Shown here: one piece after another, positions 10,605 through 19,436 of the stretch
How the letters are laid out: each line of letters opens with the position of its first letter
Numbering within the stretch: the first letter of the stretch is position 1
NCBI RefSeq assembly: GCF_024464595.1
Contig: NZ_JANHAW010000002.1
Coordinates: forward strand, 620,001-684,000
Origin: Halobellus litoreus
GTDB taxonomy: Archaea; Halobacteriota; Halobacteria; Halobacteriales; Haloferacaceae
DNA length: 64,000 bases
Direction of reading: 5' to 3'
Notes under the pieces: generated by a model
What the model was told of the DNA's origin: nothing
The model's input: only the letters and a program-made list of their open reading frames with translations
Database searches by the model: none
Position numbers and translations under genes: made by a program

Positions 10605-11927
10605 TCACTCGGGCACGAGCAAGAGACGGAGATCGTTGACGTTCGTACCCGTCTGTCCGGTGAACACGAGCGCGTCGCGCTCGTCGAGGTAGTCGTAGAC
10701 ATCGTTTTCTTTTAATTTCGCGCGCGCCTCCCGGAGGTCGTCGACGGTCGCGGCGTCGACCAACGCGCCGGCGGCGTCGGTGGGGCCGTCGATCCCGTCA
10801 GTGTCGACGGCGCAGAGGACGGTTCCCTCGGGGAGTTCGGTCGCCGCGCTCAGGGTAAACTCCTGGTTCGGACCCCCGGTACCGTCGCCGCGGATCGTGA
10901 CCGTCGTCTCGCCGCCGGAAAGAACCGCAGCGGGCGGTGAGACGGGATTTCCCGTGGCGCGGCTCTCCTCGGCGACCGCGACGTGCGTGAGTGCAGCCTC
11001 CCGGGCCTCCCCGCGAACCGAGGAGGAGAGGACGAGCGGTTCGAATCCGGCGTCGGCGCAGACTTCCCGCGCGGCCGCGATCGCGGTGAAGTTGTCGGCG
11101 ACGACGTGCGTGGAGACGGTGTCGAAGGCCGGATCGGCCTCGCCTGGTGTGTCGTCGAGGTCGCCCGCCGCGCCGCGTTCGAGGCGGCGAACGACCGTCT
11201 CGGGGGCGTCGATCTCGTACTCCGCGAGGACGTCGAGGGCGTCGGCGTACGTCGTCGGATCCGGTGAGAGCGGCCCGCTCGCGACGACCGAGACGTCGCC
11301 GCCGCTGACGTCGCTGAATATCAATCCGACTGTCGTCGCGGGCGCGAGTTCGCGAGCGAGCAGTCCCCCCTTGATCGACGAGACGTGCTTTCGAACGGCG
11401 TTGATCTGATCGATCGGGGCGCCCGACCGGAGCAGCCCCTCGGTCAGGTCGCGGAGATCCGCGAGCGGGATTCCCTCCGCCGGGGCGGCCAGCAGTGCAC
11501 TCCCGCCGCCGGTGATCGCGACCAGTGCGAGCGTCCGCTCGTCGGCTTCTCGTGCGGCCGCTACGACGCGTTCCGCTCCCGCGACGTTGGCCTCGCTCGG
11601 GACCGGATGCGTCCCGGTGACCGAGTCTACCGGACCCGCCGGGACCGGATCGTCCGTCACGACGACGCCGCCGGAGAGCCGGTCGCCGAGTAGCTCAGAG
11701 AGGACGCCCGCGACCTGGCCCGCGGCGTTGCCGCCGCCGAGAACGACCACCGAATCGTAGTCGTTCAGGTCGTATCGCGACTCGTGGACGCACAGCGTTT
11801 CGCCGTCCAGCGAGAGCGCTCTCCGCAGTACCTCGGTCGGGTGCGCGGCGCGAATCCCCGCCTCGACCGCATCCAGCGCCAGTTCGTGGAGAGCATCGTC
11901 CGTTCGCCCCCTCGTTCGGTCGATCAT
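10605..11927 (-). CDS. Glycerate 2-kinase (MOFRL family)
   Basis: A 440-residue glycerate kinase of the DUF4147/MOFRL type, forming 2-phosphoglycerate from D-glycerate and ATP. An N-terminal Rossmann-like domain carries VVVLGGGNAAGQVAG and TGGGSALLAAPAEGI; the family lysine lies in INAVRKHVSSIKGG. The MOFRL domain shows VLSGGETTVTIRGDGTGGPN and VDTDGIDGPTDAAGA. Length matches archaeal class II enzymes. Haloarchaea use this enzyme to return glycerate to lower glycolysis. It is convergent with the 2-hydroxyacid dehydrogenase, so the two form a functional pair without being an operon. Confidence 0.92.
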   Translation of the reverse strand: MIDRTRGRTDDALHELALDAVEAGIRAAHPTEVLRRALSLDGETLCVHESRYDLNDYDSVVVLGGGNAAGQVAGVLSELLGDRLSGGVVVTDDPVPAGPVDSVTGTHPVPSEANVAGAERVVAAAREADERTLALVAITGGGSALLAAPAEGIPLADLRDLTEGLLRSGAPIDQINAVRKHVSSIKGGLLARELAPATTVGLIFSDVSGGDVSVVASGPLSPDPTTYADALDVLAEYEIDAPETVVRRLERGAAGDLDDTPGEADPAFDTVSTHVVADNFTAIAAAREVCADAGFEPLVLSSSVRGEAREAALTHVAVAEESRATGNPVSPPAAVLSGGETTVTIRGDGTGGPNQEFTLSAATELPEGTVLCAVDTDGIDGPTDAAGALVDAATVDDLREARAKLKENDVYDYLDERDALVFTGQTGTNVNDLRLLLVPE

Positions 11928-12128
11928 GACCGAACGCTCGGCGCGGGAGAGGTAAAAGACACCGCTAGCGACGAATCGCGCTAAGGTAGGTGTTCGCGGC
12001 GGGTCGACGTACTATGTCGGCGTCGGTTGAGCGTCGTTGTCGGCGTCGGTTGGGTGTCGGCGTCCGACGCTCCTCGGCGGCGGTCGTACCGGAGCACGCA
12101 GCGGGGGAGCAACCGATCGATAACCACA

Positions 12129-12134
12129 TTTATC
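12129..12134 (+). promoter_or_regulatory. TATA box of aroD
   Basis: TTTATC lies about 28 bp upstream of the aroD ATG at 12160. The spacing predicts a leaderless transcript and supports this start over the slightly longer in-frame alternative at 12136, which would fall between the TATA box and the predicted transcription start. Confidence 0.6.
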
Positions 12135-12159
12135 ATTGCCTGAGTGCTACAGATTACCA

Positions 12160-12903
12160 ATGAAGACCGACGGCTTCGCTCTCGCGGCAACGACAAACGA
12201 TCTGACACGAGAGCAAGACGCCCGGGAGGCGGCGGACCTCGTCGAGTTTCGGATGGACAAAGCCGACAACCCCATCGAGCAGCTGGAGTCCTACGACGGC
12301 GAGCTGCCGATCGTCGCGACGAACCGCAATCAGTGGTTCGGCGGAAAGGCGAGAGACACCGGGCGCCTGGACACGCTTTTCGCCGCGTCCCGCTTCGAGA
12401 GCGTCGCGTACGTCGACATCGAACTCGAAACGGCGCGGGCGAAAGAGTGGATCCTCGAGGAGTTTCGCGGCAACGACGTTCGGCTGATCATCTCGCACCA
12501 CGATTTCGACGCGACGCCGGATAGAGAGGTTCTCGCGGCTATAATCGACCAGTGCGCGCACTACGGAGACATCGCGAAGGTGGCCACGTACCCGACTGAC
12601 CTCTCCGACACGCTCGTGTTGCTCGGCGCGCTGCACGAAGCGACGCAGAAGGGCATCGACGCCGCCGGAATCGCAATGGGAGAGATCGGAAGCCACACCC
12701 GAGCGATCGGCCACATCTACGGCTCGAAGCTCGGATACGCGCCGCTTTTGGACGACCACGACGAGTACGCGCCCGGACAGATTCCGCTGGGGAAACTCAG
12801 AGCCCTCATCGAGGCCACGCGGGTCGACGGGACGAGCCTGGAGCGGATCGACGCCATCGAAGACGACGTCACCGTCCCCTCAGAACTGACGCTGCCGAAC
12901 TGA
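12160..12903 (+). CDS. aroD: 3-dehydroquinate dehydratase, type I
   Basis: Converts 3-dehydroquinate to 3-dehydroshikimate in the shikimate pathway. The 247 residues have the type I TIM-barrel signatures: LVEFRMDK at the second strand, the catalytic histidine in LIISHHDFDATP (residues 113/114) and the Schiff-base lysine in GDIAKVATYP (Lys140). A later segment reads GIAMGEIGSHTRAIG. The start was chosen from the position of the TATA box. It is convergent with the ACT-domain gene downstream. A monocistronic unit fits the upstream promoter. Confidence 0.95.
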   Translation: MKTDGFALAATTNDLTREQDAREAADLVEFRMDKADNPIEQLESYDGELPIVATNRNQWFGGKARDTGRLDTLFAASRFESVAYVDIELETARAKEWILEEFRGNDVRLIISHHDFDATPDREVLAAIIDQCAHYGDIAKVATYPTDLSDTLVLLGALHEATQKGIDAAGIAMGEIGSHTRAIGHIYGSKLGYAPLLDDHDEYAPGQIPLGKLRALIEATRVDGTSLERIDAIEDDVTVPSELTLPN

Positions 12904-12935
12904 CCGGCGATCGAAAGCACGGATCGCGAGACGAG

Positions 12936-13469
12936 TCAGGCCCCCGAACCGCCCGTGAGCGGTTCGACGACGCGGAGGTTCTTCTCGGCGGCGACGTCCC
13001 GTATTTTTCCGAGGACTGCCTCGGTGGCCCCGCGCTCGGCGGCGATGTCGATACGCGCGCTCGACACGTTCGACGGCCCGTCCGGTGCGGCGACCGATAG
13101 GTCGGTCACGGTCGCGTTCGCCGACTCCTGAATCCGCGAGAGGGTGTCCGACAGGTCGGTGTCGATGACGTGGCCCGAGAGGATGACGGTGAGGCCTTCG
13201 CTGTAGCGCTCTGTCCCGGCCTGGATGACGTTGATCCCGGCGTCGCGGAGGCCGTCGATGATTCTCTCGAAGCGGTCGGGCGTCGCTTCCACGTCGACTT
13301 CGACGGGGATGTGCCCGCGGGGTGTGACGTTACCGCGCTCGTGAAAGATCGACAGCAGATTGCCGCCGTTGTCCGCGATCGGGCGGAGCGAACGGAGGAG
13401 TTCGCCCGGTTCGTCGACTAACTCCAGTCGGAGCGTGTACGCACGGACGTCCGTCTCTACCTCACTCAT
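12936..13469 (-). CDS. ACT-domain amino-acid-binding regulatory protein
   Basis: A 177-residue protein with two ACT-like halves. The first is YTLRLELVDEPGELLRSLRPIADNGGNLLSIFH; the second begins at GLTVILSGHVIDTDLSDTL. ACT domains bind amino acids and regulate biosynthetic enzymes. In many haloarchaea a protein of this kind precedes homoserine dehydrogenase, but no such gene is adjacent here; the next gene downstream is aroD in the opposite direction. I chose the internal ATG (MSEVETDVRAYTL) because the 28 residues before it are basic and unlike the family. Ligand unknown. Confidence 0.8.
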   Translation of the reverse strand: MSEVETDVRAYTLRLELVDEPGELLRSLRPIADNGGNLLSIFHERGNVTPRGHIPVEVDVEATPDRFERIIDGLRDAGINVIQAGTERYSEGLTVILSGHVIDTDLSDTLSRIQESANATVTDLSVAAPDGPSNVSSARIDIAAERGATEAVLGKIRDVAAEKNLRVVEPLTGGSGA

Positions 13470-13612
13470 CGGTCGATCGCCCCCGGTTCGTCCCGTGCAT
13501 ATCCGGTACAACCCCCGGAAGCGAAGTGAATGTTTCCCCGAGAGCGGGAGCACGGGGGACCGTCCTCATAATAAAAGATTATGTCGTTCTCCGCCGACTA
13601 CCGGACGTACAT

Positions 13613-14950
13613 ATGCCAGACAGCACGCTACAAGACGCGCTCGATTCCGCGGAGAGCCCCGTGGAACTGCTCCGCGATCTCGGGCTCGCGCGATTCACCG
13701 ATCTGCCGGACGAGTTCACCAACTGGATCGAGGAGCAGCGGGCGTGGCAGGAGGGCGTCGCGTTCGCGGACCAGTCGTATCACATGACCGACTTGCGGAT
13801 CGACGGCGCCGCGGCGATCGACCTCTACTCGAAGTACGCCGTCAACGACTTCCAGCAGTTCGACGTCGGGCAGGCCAAACAGCTCGTCGTCGCCAACCCC
13901 GACGGCTACCTCGTCGGCGACGCCATCCTCTTCCGGGAGGCCGAGGACTCCTTCTTGAGCGTCGGTGCCGCGGCGGCTCACAACTGGCTGCTGTATCAGG
14001 CCGAAACGGGCGATTACGACGTCGAAACGGCGTATCAGCCGCGTCCGGTCGGCACGGGGGACGACCCCAACAACTTCCGCTATCAGGTACAGGGCCCCGA
14101 CGCGGTCGCGACGATGGAGGAAGCCATCGACGGGTCGATCCCGGAGTTGGGCTTCTTCCGCTTCGAGGAGGTGTCCATCGGCGGCAGCGACGCCTACCTC
14201 CTGCGACACGGGATGGCCGGCGAAGCGGGCTTCGAGTTCTGGGGCGAGTGGGACGACGCCGACGCGGTCCGGGAGGCGATCCTCGACGCCGGCGAGGCGT
14301 ACGACGTCCGTCGGCTCGGCTCGAAGAGCTACCAGAGCGCGAACACCGTCCTGGGGTGGCTTCCGCTTCCGGTCCCCGCGATCTACACCGGCGAGGAGAT
14401 GCGGGACTTCAGAGAGTGGCTCTCGCTTCGGCGCGGCCTCATCTCGATCGGCGGGAGCTACGACTCCGAGGACATCGAGGACTACTACGTCACGCCGATC
14501 GAGGTCGGCTACGATCACATCATCGACTTCGACCACGACTTCGTCGGACGGGAAGCGCTCGAAGCCGAGATCGACGACCCCGAGCGGAAGAAGGTCACGC
14601 TCGTCTGGAACGACGAGGACGTCGTCGACGTCTACGCCTCGCTGTTCCGCGAGGGCGAGACGAAGAAGTTTATGGATATGCCCGTCCCGCGTTCGTCGGC
14701 GTGTCACTACGACGAGGTCACGAAAGACGGCGAGGTCGTCGGCGTCTCCAAGTGGATGAGCTACCTCTACAACCACCGCGAGATGCTGTCGCTCGCCCTG
14801 GTCGACACCGAGTACGCCGACCCAGGCACGGAGGTCACGCTCACGTGGGGCGAGGCCGACGGCAGCGGAAACAAGAGCGTCGAGCGCCACGAGGCGGCCG
14901 AAATCCGCGCGACCGTCGCGGCCGCGCCGTACAAGCAGGATCGTCGCTGA
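13613..14950 (+). CDS. GcvT-fold tetrahydrofolate-dependent demethylase, LigM-like
   Basis: A 445-residue protein of the aminomethyltransferase (GcvT/DmdA/LigM) fold. Conserved pieces include KQLVVANPDGYLVGDAILFRE, GAAAAHNWLLYQ, YQVQGPDAVATMEEAI, LLRHGMAGEAGFEFWG and EVGYDHIIDFDHDFVGREAL. The YLVGDAILF/HNW blocks are most like LigM-type O-demethylases (vanillate/3-O-methylgallate) rather than the glycine cleavage T-protein. Such enzymes move a methyl group to tetrahydrofolate. No glycine cleavage genes are adjacent, which argues against GcvT. The start is the ATG at 13613; an AT-rich stretch at about 13568-13581 is a possible promoter. The true methyl donor is unknown. Confidence 0.8.
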   Translation: MPDSTLQDALDSAESPVELLRDLGLARFTDLPDEFTNWIEEQRAWQEGVAFADQSYHMTDLRIDGAAAIDLYSKYAVNDFQQFDVGQAKQLVVANPDGYLVGDAILFREAEDSFLSVGAAAAHNWLLYQAETGDYDVETAYQPRPVGTGDDPNNFRYQVQGPDAVATMEEAIDGSIPELGFFRFEEVSIGGSDAYLLRHGMAGEAGFEFWGEWDDADAVREAILDAGEAYDVRRLGSKSYQSANTVLGWLPLPVPAIYTGEEMRDFREWLSLRRGLISIGGSYDSEDIEDYYVTPIEVGYDHIIDFDHDFVGREALEAEIDDPERKKVTLVWNDEDVVDVYASLFREGETKKFMDMPVPRSSACHYDEVTKDGEVVGVSKWMSYLYNHREMLSLALVDTEYADPGTEVTLTWGEADGSGNKSVERHEAAEIRATVAAAPYKQDRR

Positions 14951-14998
14951 AGCGCCTTCGAGAACGGGCCGTTCGGCCGATTCTCGTCCCGTCGGTTC

Positions 14999-15565
14999 TC
15001 AGTCGCTGATGAACTTGTTGTCCCGCCAGTTCACGCCGCCCGAGCCGTTGTCGTTCTTCGAGGGGTTCTCGACGACCTCGATGCTCGCCGGGCGCTCCTC
15101 GCCCTCGACGATCCGGTGGGCCGTGAGTTCCCCGTCGACCTCGGTGATCGCGGTGAGCGTCCCCTTCTCTGCGAGGAGTGCGATCTCCCGCAGGACCAGG
15201 AACATCGGGTACTGCAGCGCGGTGTTCTGGAGGACGGTCTCGCGGTCGCCCTTGAAGCAGGCGAACTCGACGAGTTCGGAAGGGATCTCCTCCTCCTCCT
15301 CTTCCCAGCGGGGTGCGCCCGCTCGGGGGGGTTCCTCTTCGTACACCCGGTTCTCCGTGATGCTCGCTTTCAACTGCGCCGTCGGGGTGTATTTGCTCAG
15401 GTTGTCCTCGGCCGCGACGGCCTTCAGAATGAGCGTGTTGTTCCGGCGAGTCACCTCGACGTCCGTGACCTCGGGCGGCAGGTCCGGGTCACCGTTCAGG
15501 TACTCTTCGACCTCTTCGAGGGGCAGTTCCAGTGTCGAGTGAAGTCGGTATACGCGGCCTGACAT
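14999..15565 (-). CDS. Conserved haloarchaeal hypothetical protein
   Basis: A soluble 188-residue acidic protein. It begins SGRVYRLHSTLELPLEEVEEYL and has a mixed alpha/beta composition, an acidic linker with a run of glutamates near residue 88-93, and a C-terminal segment IPSELVEFACFKGDRETVL followed by an apparent helix QYPMFLVLREIALLAEKG. I do not recognise a domain of known function. The helix resembles a winged-helix core, so a DNA- or protein-binding role is possible but weak. It stands alone between a convergent demethylase gene and an upstream 200-bp intergenic stretch. Confidence 0.75.
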   Translation of the reverse strand: MSGRVYRLHSTLELPLEEVEEYLNGDPDLPPEVTDVEVTRRNNTLILKAVAAEDNLSKYTPTAQLKASITENRVYEEEPPRAGAPRWEEEEEEIPSELVEFACFKGDRETVLQNTALQYPMFLVLREIALLAEKGTLTAITEVDGELTAHRIVEGEERPASIEVVENPSKNDNGSGGVNWRDNKFISD

Positions 15566-15767
15566 AGTTAGTTTTTGAGTGGTACCCGTACGAGACGGAC
15601 GCGGCGCGACGTCGGTACCTGTGTAGTGGTAGGCACCGGGGCCTTATAGGGTCTACTCTTTGATTCGCGACTGCGGCCAGAGTAGGAATCGTAGCGCCGC
15701 ACCAGCGGCCGTACCGGAATCGCCTATCAGATCTTCGTTTCCGCCGTTCGATCGGGTCTGTGCGCGG

Positions 15768-16109
15768 TTACGTCCGCAGTGTTTCGTCCAGTTCGCCCCG
15801 CTCGTCGAGTTCCGCCAGGATGTCGCTACCGCCGACGAACTCGCCGTCGACGAACGTCTGTGGGATCGTTTCCCAGCCGCTGTGGGATTCGAGCGCGCTC
15901 CGGTACTGATCGAGCGCGGGCAGGACGTCGATCGTCTCGAACTCGTCGACGTACTGGGAGATGAGGTTCACCGCGCGCTGGGAGTACCCGCACTGCGGCA
16001 TCAACCGGTTTCCCTTCATAAACAGCACGACGTCGTTCGATTCGATCGCGTCGTCGACGCGCGCTCGTACCTCGTCTTCGCTCAGGTCCGTCCCGGGCTG
16101 AAACGTCAT
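15768..16109 (-). CDS. Monothiol-type glutaredoxin
   Basis: A 113-residue glutaredoxin-fold protein. It has FMKGNRLMPQCGYSQRAV, where CGYS is a variant of the CGFS motif of monothiol glutaredoxins, followed by the IPQTFVDGEFVGGSDIL block with the cis-proline and glutathione-binding GG. CGFS proteins carry or deliver [2Fe-2S] clusters; haloarchaea use gamma-glutamylcysteine in place of glutathione. The gene stands alone, 90 bp downstream of the gfcR stop in the same direction, so it could be transcribed with gdh-gfcR. Confidence 0.9.
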   Translation of the reverse strand: MTFQPGTDLSEDEVRARVDDAIESNDVVLFMKGNRLMPQCGYSQRAVNLISQYVDEFETIDVLPALDQYRSALESHSGWETIPQTFVDGEFVGGSDILAELDERGELDETLRT

Positions 16110-16199
16110 AGCGGCCCATAGGCGGTCGTCGGTGAAATGGGTTGCGTCGGCGCGGGCCGGGCCACGACGCGCCCTACTGCCGCTCGCACTCGGGACCGA

Positions 16200-16853
16200 T
16201 CAGTCGCTGCCGACCCGGACGACGTCGATGAGCGAGTACACCGGCACGCCTTCGATCTCGTCGACGCCCTGTTTGTCGACGACGACGACGCAGGCGACGG
16301 GGTCACCCCCCTCCTCGCGGATCGAGTCGATCGTCTCCCGCATCGTCGTTCCCGACGTGATGGTGTCGTCGACGACGTAGCACTCCCGGTCCCTGATCTG
16401 GGCGAAGTTCCGCGAGAACGACCCGCCCAGGTCCTCGATGTCGCCCTCCTCCCACTGGTGCTTCGCGGGGGCGTAGGAACCGAGGTCGGTATCGAGTTCC
16501 ATCGAGACGGTCGTCGCGAGCGGCGCGCCGGCCTTCTCGATGCCGATCGTCAGATCGACCTCCTCGCCCTCCTTCATCAGAAGGTCGGCCATCGCTCGAC
16601 CGACGTAGGTCAGCCGGCTCGAATCGCGGCCGATGGCGCTCCAGTCCACGTGAATGTCGTGTGGACCGCTGCTCTCGTCGCCGGTGCGTCCGACCGGTGC
16701 GGGGTCGCTCTCGTAGCTGTTCGATCCGCTGCGTTCGACGAGCCAACTCGCCGTCTCCCGAGAGACGTTCAGTTCGTCCGCGATCTCGCCTTTCGACAGG
16801 CCGCGTTCGGCGAGTTCGGATGCGCTCGAAATGAGGTCATCGACGTTCTTCAT
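16200..16853 (-). CDS. gfcR: Transcriptional regulator of sugar catabolism, HTH plus phosphoribosyltransferase-like domain
   Basis: A 217-residue fusion of an N-terminal helix-turn-helix (GLSKGEIADELNVSRETASWLVER, residues about 18-41) to a type I phosphoribosyltransferase-like domain. The PRTase PRPP loop is VVDDTITSGTT. This architecture is the haloarchaeal GfcR regulator, first annotated as an orotate phosphoribosyltransferase-like protein and shown in Haloferax to activate glucose and fructose degradation genes. It overlaps the end of the glucose dehydrogenase gene by 17 bp, so enzyme and regulator are co-transcribed; this implies feedback on their own operon. Confidence 0.9.
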   Translation of the reverse strand: MKNVDDLISSASELAERGLSKGEIADELNVSRETASWLVERSGSNSYESDPAPVGRTGDESSGPHDIHVDWSAIGRDSSRLTYVGRAMADLLMKEGEEVDLTIGIEKAGAPLATTVSMELDTDLGSYAPAKHQWEEGDIEDLGGSFSRNFAQIRDRECYVVDDTITSGTTMRETIDSIREEGGDPVACVVVVDKQGVDEIEGVPVYSLIDVVRVGSD

Positions 16854-17916
16854 ACGCGCTGAATTGGACGGCGGTTTTTATAGTGGTGTCGTCGTCGTCG
16901 AACGCCGTCTCGAAGCTGTCCAGATCGTGGACGCCGGTGATCAGCGCGTCGTAGAACCACTCGGGGAGGTCTAAGAGCGTCTCCGCGGCCGCCTCGAAGT
17001 GCCGGACGTTCGAGTTGACGCTGCCGACGAGCGCCTTGTTGTGCAACACGAACTCCTTGTGGAGCGCGCCGCCGTCGATCTCGAACTCCCAGGGTTCGGG
17101 GACGCCGAGGAGCGCCCCGACGCCGTTCGGCGCGAGCGCCTCGATCGTCTGGAAGGCGTGTTTCGCATAGCCCGTCGCCTCGAAGACGAAGTCCATCGGC
17201 TCGTGTGCGGTCGCGAGTTCGGAGACCGGCGTTTCGCGAGAGTCGACGTACGTCGCGCCCAGGTCCTCGATGATGTCGATCGTCGGATCCGGGCGGTCGC
17301 GACGGCCGAGGCAGTAGAGGCGATCGTAGTCGGCGCGCTCGCGAAGCATCGCGAGCGTCAGCAGCCCGAGGCTCCCGTTTCCGAGGACGATCGCGGATTC
17401 CGGCTCCCACGCGAACGACGAGCGGGAGGCGGTCGCGAGTTCGAGCGCCTTCTCGGCGACCGAGAGCGGTTCGACCAGAAAGCCCCGCTCCGCGATCGAG
17501 GCGGGAATTGACACCAGGTGCTCTTCGGGACTCGTGAAGTACTCGGCCATGAATCCGTGTTTACCCACGATGCCGCGCTCGTGGTACTCGCCCTCAGGTG
17601 CCATATCGGGCTCGCCGCGCCGGAAGAACTCGTTGGGGCCGTTCGGCGGTCGTCGAACGGTTGGGACGACGACGTCGCCCGCGGCGAACCGCGTGTCGCC
17701 GGGGTTCTCGACGACGCCGACGGCCTCGTGACCGAGGACGAGGTGGTCGTCGCCCGCCGGCGGGCCGCCGTGGCTCCCGGCGATGACCTCGTGGTCGGTC
17801 CCGTCGACGCCCACGCGGAGCGTCCGCACGAGAGCTTCGCCGGGAGCGGGGTCGGGCCGCTCGACGTCCACGACGACCGGCCGGTTGGACCCGCGTTCGA
17901 CTGCGATGGCTTGCAT
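16837..17916 (-). CDS. gdh: Glucose 1-dehydrogenase (zinc-dependent MDR family)
   Basis: First enzyme of the haloarchaeal semi-phosphorylative Entner-Doudoroff pathway, oxidising glucose to gluconolactone with NAD(P). The 359 residues match the medium-chain dehydrogenase enzyme of Haloferax mediterranei: GVDGTDHEVIAGSHGG and HLVLGHEAVGVVEN form the zinc site, RRGEPDMAPEGEYHERGIVGKHG the archaeal loop, and AIVLGNGSLGLLTLAML the nucleotide-binding region. It precedes gfcR in one operon. The upstream region has an AT-rich TATA box and an inverted repeat. Confidence 0.95.
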   Translation of the reverse strand: MQAIAVERGSNRPVVVDVERPDPAPGEALVRTLRVGVDGTDHEVIAGSHGGPPAGDDHLVLGHEAVGVVENPGDTRFAAGDVVVPTVRRPPNGPNEFFRRGEPDMAPEGEYHERGIVGKHGFMAEYFTSPEEHLVSIPASIAERGFLVEPLSVAEKALELATASRSSFAWEPESAIVLGNGSLGLLTLAMLRERADYDRLYCLGRRDRPDPTIDIIEDLGATYVDSRETPVSELATAHEPMDFVFEATGYAKHAFQTIEALAPNGVGALLGVPEPWEFEIDGGALHKEFVLHNKALVGSVNSNVRHFEAAAETLLDLPEWFYDALITGVHDLDSFETAFDDDDTTIKTAVQFSAYEERR

Positions 17917-17937
17917 ACGCTCCCGTAGCCGTCGCGT

Positions 17938-17957
17938 CGATAAAAGATTTATTTTAT
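17938..17957 (-). promoter_or_regulatory. gdh-gfcR promoter: TATA box overlapping an inverted repeat
   Basis: On the minus strand TTTTATCG (17938-17945) lies about 26 bp upstream of the gdh ATG, predicting a leaderless transcript. The same element is one arm of an inverted repeat: on the plus strand ATAAAA (17940-17945) and TTTTAT (17952-17957) are separated by 6 bp. A regulator bound here would sit on or next to the TATA box. GfcR is the obvious candidate from context, but its site is not established by the sequence alone. Confidence 0.5.
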
Positions 17958-17980
17958 TTCGAGTTAATATTGTTTCGCCG

Positions 17981-19372
17981 TCATTCGCCCAGTTCGTCGA
18001 CGAGTTCGTCGCCGACGCCGACGTACGTCGCGGGCGAGAGCGAGCGGAGTTCCGCTCTGACGGACTCGTCGACGTCGAGGTCCTCGAAGAGGTCGCGGAA
18101 GTCTTCGAGCGTGACCTCGCGGCCGCGCGTGAGCGACTTGACCCGCTCGTAGGCCTCGGTGTCGCCCTCGCGTCGGAGGATCGTCTGGACCGCCTCGCCG
18201 ATCAGTTCCGGGCGCGCTTCGAGCTCCTCGCGCATCACGACCTCGTTGGGGACCACTTTTCCCAGCCCGGCCTCGGTCTTCCCGTAACCGATCAGACAGT
18301 GGGCGAACGCCGCGCCGACGTTACGCTTCACCGTCGAGTCCGAGAGGTCCCGCTGGAGTCGCGAGGTGGTGACGTAGTCGGCGAGGAACGTCAGGTCCGA
18401 GTTGGCCTTCAAGAGGTTTCCCTCGGAGTTCTCGAAGTCGATCGGGTTCACCTTGTGGGGCATCGTCGAGGAACCCGTCTCGCCCGCCTCGGCCTCCTGG
18501 CCGAGGTATCGGTCAGAGACGTACAGCCAGACATCGCGATCGAGATCGATGAGGACGTTGTTGACGCCGCGGAGCGCGTCGAACAGCGCCGCGAGGTCGT
18601 CGCAGGGGTTCACCTGCGTCGCGAGCGCGGTGTGTTCGAGCCCCAGATCGGCGACGAACGAGCGGGCGAACGCGCGCCAGTCCACGTCGGGGTAGGCCGC
18701 GACGTGGGCGGCGTACGTCCCGGACGCACCGGCGAGCTTCCCCGAGAGGGCGTCGGCGGCGTCGACGACGCGGCCCATCGTCGTGCCGAGGCGCGCCGCG
18801 TAGACGGCCATCTCCTTGCCGAACGTCGTCGGCGTCGCTGGCTGGCCGTGCGTCCGCGCGAGCATCGGCGTATTTCGGTACTCGTGGGCGAGGTCGACGA
18901 GTTCGTCCCGGACGGCAGCGAGCGCGGGCAGCAGGACCGCCTCGACGGCCGGCTTCGCGAGCAGACGGTGCGCGAGGTTGTTCACGTCCTCGGAGGTGAG
19001 CCCGAAGTGGATCCACGGGTGGACGCGCTCGTCGGTCTCGGTCCGCAGGTAGTACTCGACGGCCTTCACGTCGTGGTTGGTCGCGCTGAATCCCTCGGCA
19101 CCCTCGGTCTCCAGGCGCTTGATGAGTCGGGCGTCGTCGCCGTCGAACCCGTCGACGACCGCGCGGAGGTCGTCGCGTTCGGTCGCCGAGAGCGACAGCG
19201 GGACCGCGTCGAGATCGGCCAGCGCGAGCAGGTACTCCACCTCGACGCGGAGCCGCGCCCGCATCAGCGCCGCCTCGCTCGCGTACGGGACGAGCGGTTC
19301 GGTGCGACCGGCGTACCGACCGTCGAGCGGCGAGACCGCCGCGAGCGGATCGGAACGGGAGAGATCGTCCAT
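17981..19372 (-). CDS. purB: Adenylosuccinate lyase
   Basis: Acts twice in purine synthesis: it forms AICAR from SAICAR and AMP from adenylosuccinate. The 463 residues carry the fumarase/aspartase superfamily signature GSSTMPHKVNPIDFENSEGN and the TSEDVNNLAHRL and ARTHGQPATPTTFGKEM blocks. The start MDDLSRSDPLAAVSPLDGRYAGRT is normal for the family. It is divergent from purNH across a 178-bp interval, so two purine genes share a regulatory region. Confidence 0.97.
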   Translation of the reverse strand: MDDLSRSDPLAAVSPLDGRYAGRTEPLVPYASEAALMRARLRVEVEYLLALADLDAVPLSLSATERDDLRAVVDGFDGDDARLIKRLETEGAEGFSATNHDVKAVEYYLRTETDERVHPWIHFGLTSEDVNNLAHRLLAKPAVEAVLLPALAAVRDELVDLAHEYRNTPMLARTHGQPATPTTFGKEMAVYAARLGTTMGRVVDAADALSGKLAGASGTYAAHVAAYPDVDWRAFARSFVADLGLEHTALATQVNPCDDLAALFDALRGVNNVLIDLDRDVWLYVSDRYLGQEAEAGETGSSTMPHKVNPIDFENSEGNLLKANSDLTFLADYVTTSRLQRDLSDSTVKRNVGAAFAHCLIGYGKTEAGLGKVVPNEVVMREELEARPELIGEAVQTILRREGDTEAYERVKSLTRGREVTLEDFRDLFEDLDVDESVRAELRSLSPATYVGVGDELVDELGE

Positions 19373-19436
19373 ACGCGGACTCTCCGGTGTGCGCTAAAAA
19401 AGCGTGTCGATGGTCGAAGCGGACGTATCCCATTCC

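Noticed and set aside
12015-12060. Repeated GTCGGCGTCGGTTG blocks upstream of aroD as a possible CRISPR or operator array
   Set aside because: Only two copies about 23 bp apart with no regular spacers; low-complexity GTCGGC sequence is common in this DNA.
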